A stretch of 7,062 nucleotides of DNA from an uncultured Bacteroides sp. (GTDB taxonomy: Bacteria; Bacteroidota; Bacteroidia; Bacteroidales; Bacteroidaceae), in contig CAMTFK010000234.1 of NCBI GenBank assembly GCA_947071285.1, positions 1 to 7,062 of the forward strand, given 5' to 3'. Both the position numbers and the translations under genes were made by a program. Numbering within the stretch: the first letter of the stretch is position 1; each line of letters begins with the position of its first letter. The notes under the pieces are model-generated. The model ran no database searches and was not told the DNA's origin. It saw nothing but the letters and a program-made list of their open reading frames with translations. Positions 1 through 4,189 of the stretch are shown one piece after another.

Positions 1-224
1 GGTTTGGCTATGTACCTGATACTTCAATGGAGTAAATAAACAGTATAATTATTCACTTGCAAGGGGTTCGTTGTTATCTGTAAATCTTGCATTCAGGGAG
101 GTATATGCAGCTACAATCAAGGAATATTTGTCGCAAAGTTGCAAATCTGTTTCATTCGTTTCACAGAACCTTTCACGCACTGAAAAGAGTTATAGAATCT
201 GTATTTATTTAAAATTATATGATA
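1..224. other. Upstream non-coding region, no supported gene
   Basis: No convincing gene is visible here. Two frames entering from the left edge stop at once (TAA at 33-35 and 37-39), so the tail of an upstream gene could end here, but ten to twelve residues are too few to identify it. An imperfect hairpin lies at 31-39 / 49-57 (nine pairs, one mismatch, nine-base loop). It is AT-rich and has no T-tract, so it is not a clear terminator. CTTGCAAG at 56-63 is a perfect palindrome. TTTCA occurs three times, at 150-154, 159-163 and 171-175, which could be operator-like or chance. I found no long inverted repeats that would mark an invertible promoter. Confidence 0.5.
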
Positions 225-232
225 TACTTTTG
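225..232 (+). promoter_or_regulatory. Probable Bacteroidota -7 box of the fimbrial operon
   Basis: TACTTTTG matches the Bacteroidota -7 consensus TAnnTTTG exactly. It ends 20 bases before the ATG at 253, so transcription would begin near 238-241 and leave a very short leader. The -33 element is weak: the best candidate is TTTA at 204-207, with a 17-base spacer instead of the usual 19 or so. A weak -33 box would fit a promoter that needs an activator, but that is inference. No other promoter of this type is evident before the next two genes, so this one probably drives all three. Confidence 0.6.
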
Positions 233-252
233 CCTCTATACAAAGCAAAGTT

Positions 253-1218
253 ATGAGGGTTCGCGTCGTTTCATACATACTCTTAATACTCTCTTTTTTG
301 ATATTAGGAAAAGAAGAGGCGCGCGCTGAAAGACACGCGGCGAACGCTGATACTTGCAAAGTACGAGACCGGATGGTGCAACCCGAAACGTGGGGGAGAG
401 TTTATCAATGGATAACGGACGACCCGCAGGTTCCGGACCGGGAAGAAGTCCTGACGCTGATAAAGTATCATTACGGAGACTTCGGGAAGCTGATGAAGTT
501 GCTGCACCGGTTGAATGAAGGTAAAGCCTGGACCTATTTATCGGAACACATATTTCCGAGAATGGAGAAGGCGGAAGAGATAGAAAATGATTTGTTCATA
601 ATAAAATTGTCGTTGCCTGCAGATAGTCTGCCGATACTGAAAATGGAGCCAGTGCCTGTTTCCGCTGCAATAGTAAATAAGAAAAAGAGAGAATTTAAAA
701 ATAGGACGGTATTAGCTATAAAAAACAATTTGCTGTATGATTTGGCACTGGCTCCAAATTTGGAAGTAGAATTGCCCGTAGGACGGCGTTGGTCTTTGAA
801 TGTTGAATATAAGTGTCCCTGGTGGTCGGACAGTGGGCGGAGTTTCTGTTATCAGCTTCTTTCGGGAGGCGCTGAGACTCGCCTCTGGCTGGGAAACCGC
901 AAGAAGCGTGACCAATTGACGGGACATTTCGTAGGAGTATATGCCGAAGGGGGAGTGTACGATTTCCAACTGAAAAAAGATAAAGGATATCGGGGCGACC
1001 ATTATGCAGCTTTCGGGCTGACTTACGGATATAATCGCCAACTGACCCGGCATCTGGCACTTGAGTTCAGCGTGGGTATTGGCTATCTGGAGACGGAATA
1101 CCGCAAGTATACCACTTACGAAGACGATTTGATTTGGATAAGTAGCGGACGCTATCATTTTATTGGGCCCACGAAAGCGAAAATCTCTTTGGTATGGCTC
1201 ATTAAGCGTAGGAGGTGA
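253..1218 (+). CDS. DUF3575 family protein of a fimbrial operon
   Basis: This 321-residue protein starts with a signal peptide (residues 1-26, hydrophobic core followed by A-R-A). Residues about 60-110 form a helical segment with the pattern YLSEHIFPRMEKAE, which I recognise from proteins of Bacteroidales fimbrial loci. Residues about 152-318 match DUF3575: an opening LAIKNNLLYDLALAPN, a WW pair at 190-191, TGHFVGVYAEGGVYDF, then GIGYLETEYRKY and a closing GPTKAKISLVWL. The alternating strand pattern suggests an outer-membrane barrel or a periplasmic beta protein. It is the first gene of the operon and is followed after five bases by the DUF5119 gene. The ATG at 253 has no Shine-Dalgarno but sits behind an A-rich leader, normal for the phylum. 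The family's biochemical role is not established; a part in pilus export or assembly is inferred from context. Confidence 0.85.
   Translation: MRVRVVSYILLILSFLILGKEEARAERHAANADTCKVRDRMVQPETWGRVYQWITDDPQVPDREEVLTLIKYHYGDFGKLMKLLHRLNEGKAWTYLSEHIFPRMEKAEEIENDLFIIKLSLPADSLPILKMEPVPVSAAIVNKKKREFKNRTVLAIKNNLLYDLALAPNLEVELPVGRRWSLNVEYKCPWWSDSGRSFCYQLLSGGAETRLWLGNRKKRDQLTGHFVGVYAEGGVYDFQLKKDKGYRGDHYAAFGLTYGYNRQLTRHLALEFSVGIGYLETEYRKYTTYEDDLIWISSGRYHFIGPTKAKISLVWLIKRRR
1210..1215 (+). promoter_or_regulatory. Strong Shine-Dalgarno of the DUF5119 gene
   Basis: AGGAGG, extending to AGGAGGTG through 1217, overlaps the TGA stop of the DUF3575 gene (1216-1218). It lies eight bases before the ATG at 1224. 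This spacing decides the start: the alternative GTG at 1215 is inside the ribosome binding site itself. Such a full-length site is unusual in Bacteroidota, where most genes lack one. It points to coupled translation, with ribosomes ending the first gene and restarting on the second. Confidence 0.75.
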
Positions 1219-1223
1219 AGGCT

Positions 1224-2177
1224 ATGAGGAATAGGATGTATATGTTTCTCTTGCTTCTATCCGGACTATCGGTGCTCTTGGCAGGATGTAGTTTTAAAGA
1301 CATACTGGATGATTATCCCGTCAGTGGGGTACAGATAAAGTTCAATTGGGAGGGAGTGACGGATGAGTTGCCCGAAGGTATGCGGGTTATCTTCTATCCG
1401 AAGAGCGAAGAAGGAAGAAAGGTAGAGAGTTACCTGTCGGTTGAAGGGGGCGAAGTGAAAGTGCCTCCGGGATATTATGACATGGTGATTTACAATTATA
1501 ATACGGAGTGTGTACAGATTCGTGGCGATGGAGCGTATGAAACGATTGAGGCTTATACGGGATACTGTTCGGGTCTTGACACAAGCGAGAAAATGGTGTG
1601 GGCACCCGACCCTTTGTATGTAGTAAGTATGAATGATATGAGAATAGAAAAGACTGACGATGTGTTGTTGATGGAGTTTCAACCGAAGTTGGTAGTCAAG
1701 CACTACTCTTTTGAAATAAAGGTGAAGGGATTGAAGAATGTGGCAAGCATTGTCTGCAATGTGGATGGGATGAATGGTTCTTATTTTATAAGTGATGGCA
1801 CTTGTACGTCCAGCGTTGCACCGATTTATGTAGAGGCCAATAGGGGGGATGATGTGTTACGTGGCAGTTTCTCGGCTTTCTCTGCATCGACGTTCACAAG
1901 TACCCGCGCAGGCGGAGAGGTGATGATGAAGTTGTTGCTGATAAAAGTGGATAATACGGTTCAGGAGGTTAAGGTTGATATTACAAAAGCTGTGGCTCCA
2001 CCACCACCTCCTTCGGGTGGGGAAGGAGAGCCGGAACCGGAGACAGATATAGAGATACCGATTGATGAAGAGATTGAGGTGGATGATGTGGAAGTCCCTC
2101 CCGGAGGTGGCGGAGGCATCGGAGGTGATGTAGGAGACTGGGACGATGAGACGAATGTGGAGTTGCCCGTAGAATGA
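1224..2177 (+). CDS. DUF5119 lipoprotein, putative fimbrial anchor or accessory subunit
   Basis: From the ATG at 1224 the protein has 317 residues. The lipoprotein signal ends in L-A-G-C with the lipidated cysteine at 22. Residues about 30-255 match DUF5119: VQIKFNW, EGMRVIFYPK, a VPPGYYDMVIYN strand and WAPDPLYV. In Bacteroidales this family sits beside fimbrillins, in the position where the Mfa2/FimB anchor lies in Porphyromonas. Its role as anchor is therefore inferred from context and lipidation. Residues 257-317 form an unusual tail: five prolines (259-263), an acidic Glu/Asp-rich stretch, five glycines (294-298), and then VGDW (303-306) ending in LPVE. The tail looks like a flexible linker ending in a beta strand. 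A GTG at 1215 would extend the protein by three residues, but it falls inside the Shine-Dalgarno. The gene lies between the DUF3575 and fimbrillin genes, 33 bases before the latter. Confidence 0.82.
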   Translation: MRNRMYMFLLLLSGLSVLLAGCSFKDILDDYPVSGVQIKFNWEGVTDELPEGMRVIFYPKSEEGRKVESYLSVEGGEVKVPPGYYDMVIYNYNTECVQIRGDGAYETIEAYTGYCSGLDTSEKMVWAPDPLYVVSMNDMRIEKTDDVLLMEFQPKLVVKHYSFEIKVKGLKNVASIVCNVDGMNGSYFISDGTCTSSVAPIYVEANRGDDVLRGSFSAFSASTFTSTRAGGEVMMKLLLIKVDNTVQEVKVDITKAVAPPPPPSGGEGEPEPETDIEIPIDEEIEVDDVEVPPGGGGGIGGDVGDWDDETNVELPVE

Positions 2178-2210
2178 AAATAAAGAATAATATATTAACT
2201 TATAATACAA

Positions 2211-3197
2211 ATGATTATGAAGAAGATTTTATTGGCAGCCGTTGCTGCTTTGGCAATCGTAGGTTGCACGCAGAATGAAGAGATTGAGAATGTTGGTAAC
2301 AAAGCGGAGATTAGCTTTGGGACAATGGTAAGTAAGACTACAAGAGCTGCTGTGACAACTATTGATTCTTTGCAGAAGAGCGGTTTTACTGTGTATGCTT
2401 ATAATACAGGTGAAACAGAAATGAAGAATGTTGCAGCTAAAGGATTGGGAACTCCTTTCATGAACGGTGTAGCCGCTACATATTCTGCAAAATGGGAATT
2501 AGCAGGTGGTCCTTATTATTGGCCCTTTAACAGCAATGTACAGTTCTTTGCATATGCAACAGATGCAAGTGCTACATATAAATTGAATGATAGTGATATT
2601 TATCCAATCATTACCTATACTATAAATGATGATGCTTCTAAACAGAAAGATTTTGTAGTAGCGCAATTAATCAATCAAAAGAAGACGGAAAGTACTGTAA
2701 AACTTTCATTTCTTCATGCACTTACTCAAGTCAATTTTTCAGCGAAAGGCTCTAATGCTGATTTGAAATATACAATATCCTCAATATCAATTGAAGGAGT
2801 TGCCAATACAGGTACTTATTCCTTTGCGGATAGTACATGGACAGTTACAGGAACAACAGGAAAATATATCTATCCTACTGCTGAAAATGCTCCTGTTTCT
2901 GGTACTACAGTCGCAGATTTAGATCAAGCAAAAGGTGCTTTAATGTTGATGCCACAGGCTATGAGTGCCAGTTCTAAAATTAAAGTTAGTTATAACGTTT
3001 ATAATTCTAAAGATGTTCAGATTGATGAAGTTACTGATGCTGTAATATCTTTGGATAAAACAGCAAACTGGGAAGTAGGTAAGAAAGTGCGTTATACTTT
3101 AACGTTATCAAGTGAAGGAGCTACTATTAGCTTTGCACCTGAAGTAGGTAATTGGAATACTAACGATGATACCCCTGTCACTCCTCCCGCTGAATAA
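2211..3197 (+). CDS. Fimbrillin-family lipoprotein, probable major pilus subunit
   Basis: This 328-residue protein has a lipoprotein signal (AIVGC, cysteine 19) followed by an acidic patch (NEEIE). The body, about 31-315, matches the Bacteroidales fimbrillin-like (Mfa-like/FimA-like) fold: AEISFGTMVSKTTRA near the start, YYWPFNSNVQFFAYA at 102-116, KLSFLHALTQVNFSAKG at 164-180, GALMLMPQ and WEVGKKVRYTLTLS. In type V pili such subunits cross as lipoproteins, a trypsin-like protease cuts after an arginine, and the exposed groove takes a donor strand from the next subunit. Arg45 in KTTRAA fits that cut site. The C-terminus (VGNW at 312-315, ending PPAE) would supply the donor strand. There is no Shine-Dalgarno; ATG 2217 (MKKILL) is an equally possible start. 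The gene is visibly more AT-rich than its neighbours (15 G+C in the 60 bases 2581-2640, against 30 in 901-960). It is the last gene of the operon, before a terminator. Confidence 0.87.
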   Translation: MIMKKILLAAVAALAIVGCTQNEEIENVGNKAEISFGTMVSKTTRAAVTTIDSLQKSGFTVYAYNTGETEMKNVAAKGLGTPFMNGVAATYSAKWELAGGPYYWPFNSNVQFFAYATDASATYKLNDSDIYPIITYTINDDASKQKDFVVAQLINQKKTESTVKLSFLHALTQVNFSAKGSNADLKYTISSISIEGVANTGTYSFADSTWTVTGTTGKYIYPTAENAPVSGTTVADLDQAKGALMLMPQAMSASSKIKVSYNVYNSKDVQIDEVTDAVISLDKTANWEVGKKVRYTLTLSSEGATISFAPEVGNWNTNDDTPVTPPAE

Positions 3198-3221
3198 TCC
3201 TTTATAATCTCATAATTCCCT

Positions 3222-3263
3222 TCCCCTAAGACTTTCCCTTAAAAAGTCTTAGGGGATTTTTTT
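3222..3263 (+). terminator. Strong intrinsic terminator of the fimbrial operon
   Basis: The arms CCCCTAAGACTTT (3223-3235) and AAAGTCTTAGGGG (3243-3255) are perfect complements. T3222 pairs with A3256, giving a 14-pair stem with a seven-base loop (CCCTTAA), followed by seven Ts (3257-3263). It begins 24 bases after the fimbrillin stop and closes the three-gene operon. Confidence 0.95.
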
Positions 3264-3291
3264 GTATCTCAGCAAAATATTCATATTTTTG
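3261..3291 (+). promoter_or_regulatory. Near-ideal Bacteroidota promoter of the AraC gene
   Basis: The -33 box TTTG (3261-3264) is followed by a 19-base spacer and a perfect -7 box TATTTTTG (3284-3291), matching TTTG-N19-TAnnTTTG. Transcription should start near 3297-3300, leaving an A-rich leader of about 27 bases before the ATG. The -33 box uses the last bases of the preceding terminator's T-tract, so the two signals overlap. The regulator is thus expressed separately from the fimbrial operon. Confidence 0.85.
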
Positions 3292-3325
3292 CGGCACAAT
3301 AACAAACAAAAACATTCAATCTACA

Positions 3326-4171
3326 ATGCATGATTACTCCTCTTGCGGGGCGACCATACTGTGCCAGGAATGTCCGAAGGCTGTGGACAACGCCATAATG
3401 TATGCTTCTCATCCCAGAGGCTTTCATCTCCCTGTTCAACAATGCGAAGAAAACATCATGATTTTCCTGTTGAAAGGAGAAATACTTATCAACAGTCAGG
3501 AGTATGCCGGAACCGTATTGCGTGCCGGAGAATTTATTCTTCAAGCCATTGGTTCAAAGTATGAAGTCCTTGCTCTGACAGATGCCGAATGTGTTTGCTA
3601 TCGTTTCAATCAGCCGGAACAATTCTGTGAAAAGCGTTATAAGTATATTATGGCAGAGGTAACCCCTCCGCTCATATTCTCACCTTTAAAGATAATCCCT
3701 GAACTGAACTTCTTTCTGGAAGCTTCGAAGTCCTATCTGACGGAAAAAAGAATTTGCCGCGAACTGCTTTCCTTTAAGAGGAAAGAACTTGCCTTCATCC
3801 TCGGACAGTTTTATTCGGACTACGACCTCTCTATGTTGGTGCACCCGCTTTCCAAGTACACTTCCTCTTTCCAGTATTTCGTCCTGCAAAACCATGCCAA
3901 GGTGAAGACTGTGGAAGAACTTGCCCAATTAGGCGGATACACCACCACCACCTTCCGGCGCATTTTCAATTCGGTTTTCCACAAACCTGTTTATGAATGG
4001 ATGATGGAGAAACGCAAAGAAAGTATAGCCTATGACCTCCGTTACACAGAAGCCACCATTTCCGAAATCTGCTATAAATATGGTTTCGAGTCTTTGCCCC
4101 ACTTCTCCAACTTTTGTAAGAAGAACTTTGGCTCTTCTCCCCGTGGATTGCGGCACGAACAACCTGCATAG
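3326..4171 (+). CDS. AraC-family transcriptional regulator
   Basis: This is a 281-residue, cytoplasmic DNA-binding protein. Residues about 33-95 look like a cupin-type sensing domain (IMIFLLKGEILINSQEY, then RAGEFILQ). Residues about 182-276 are the double helix-turn-helix AraC domain: first VEELAQLGGYTTTTFRRIFNSVF, interrupted here only for description at TTTT, then ISEICYKYGF and SLPHFSNFCKKNFGSSPRGLR, with the family-typical G-x-SP-x-x-x-R ending. Ten cysteines are present, including C7, C13 and C16 before the cupin and C89 and C91 at its end; this is many for such a regulator and could mean metal or redox sensing, which is speculative. The ligand is unknown. It has its own promoter and converges on the barrel gene with 18 bases between stops. 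Its target may be the fimbrial operon, the barrel gene or something distant. The ATG at 3326 is preceded by an A-rich leader without a Shine-Dalgarno. Confidence 0.88.
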   Translation: MHDYSSCGATILCQECPKAVDNAIMYASHPRGFHLPVQQCEENIMIFLLKGEILINSQEYAGTVLRAGEFILQAIGSKYEVLALTDAECVCYRFNQPEQFCEKRYKYIMAEVTPPLIFSPLKIIPELNFFLEASKSYLTEKRICRELLSFKRKELAFILGQFYSDYDLSMLVHPLSKYTSSFQYFVLQNHAKVKTVEELAQLGGYTTTTFRRIFNSVFHKPVYEWMMEKRKESIAYDLRYTEATISEICYKYGFESLPHFSNFCKKNFGSSPRGLRHEQPA

Positions 4172-4189
4172 ATCTTCGGATGAGCGCTG

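Noticed and set aside
31..57. Hairpin 31-39 / 49-57 as a terminator of an upstream gene
   Set aside because: The stem is AT-rich with a mismatch and no T-tract follows it.
105..212. A 35-codon plus-strand ORF (MQLQSRNICRKV start, basic) with GGGAGG just upstream at 96-101
   Set aside because: The Shine-Dalgarno-like motif is only three bases from the ATG, no promoter is seen before it, and length and composition are within chance. A conservation test (Ka/Ks in related strains) would decide.
1..252. A possible invertible promoter upstream of the fimbrial operon
   Set aside because: Phase-variable promoters in Bacteroides are flanked by inverted repeats; I found only short imperfect ones (31-57), and no recombinase gene is present in the window.
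71..256. A 61-codon plus-strand frame starting at TTG and overlapping the DUF3575 start
   Set aside because: Rare start, no ribosome site, no recognisable domain, and it covers the promoter region.
712..1158. A 148-codon minus-strand frame within the DUF3575 gene, and a similar one at 1266-1703
   Set aside because: Both are shadows of the clear plus-strand genes, without family features or promoters.
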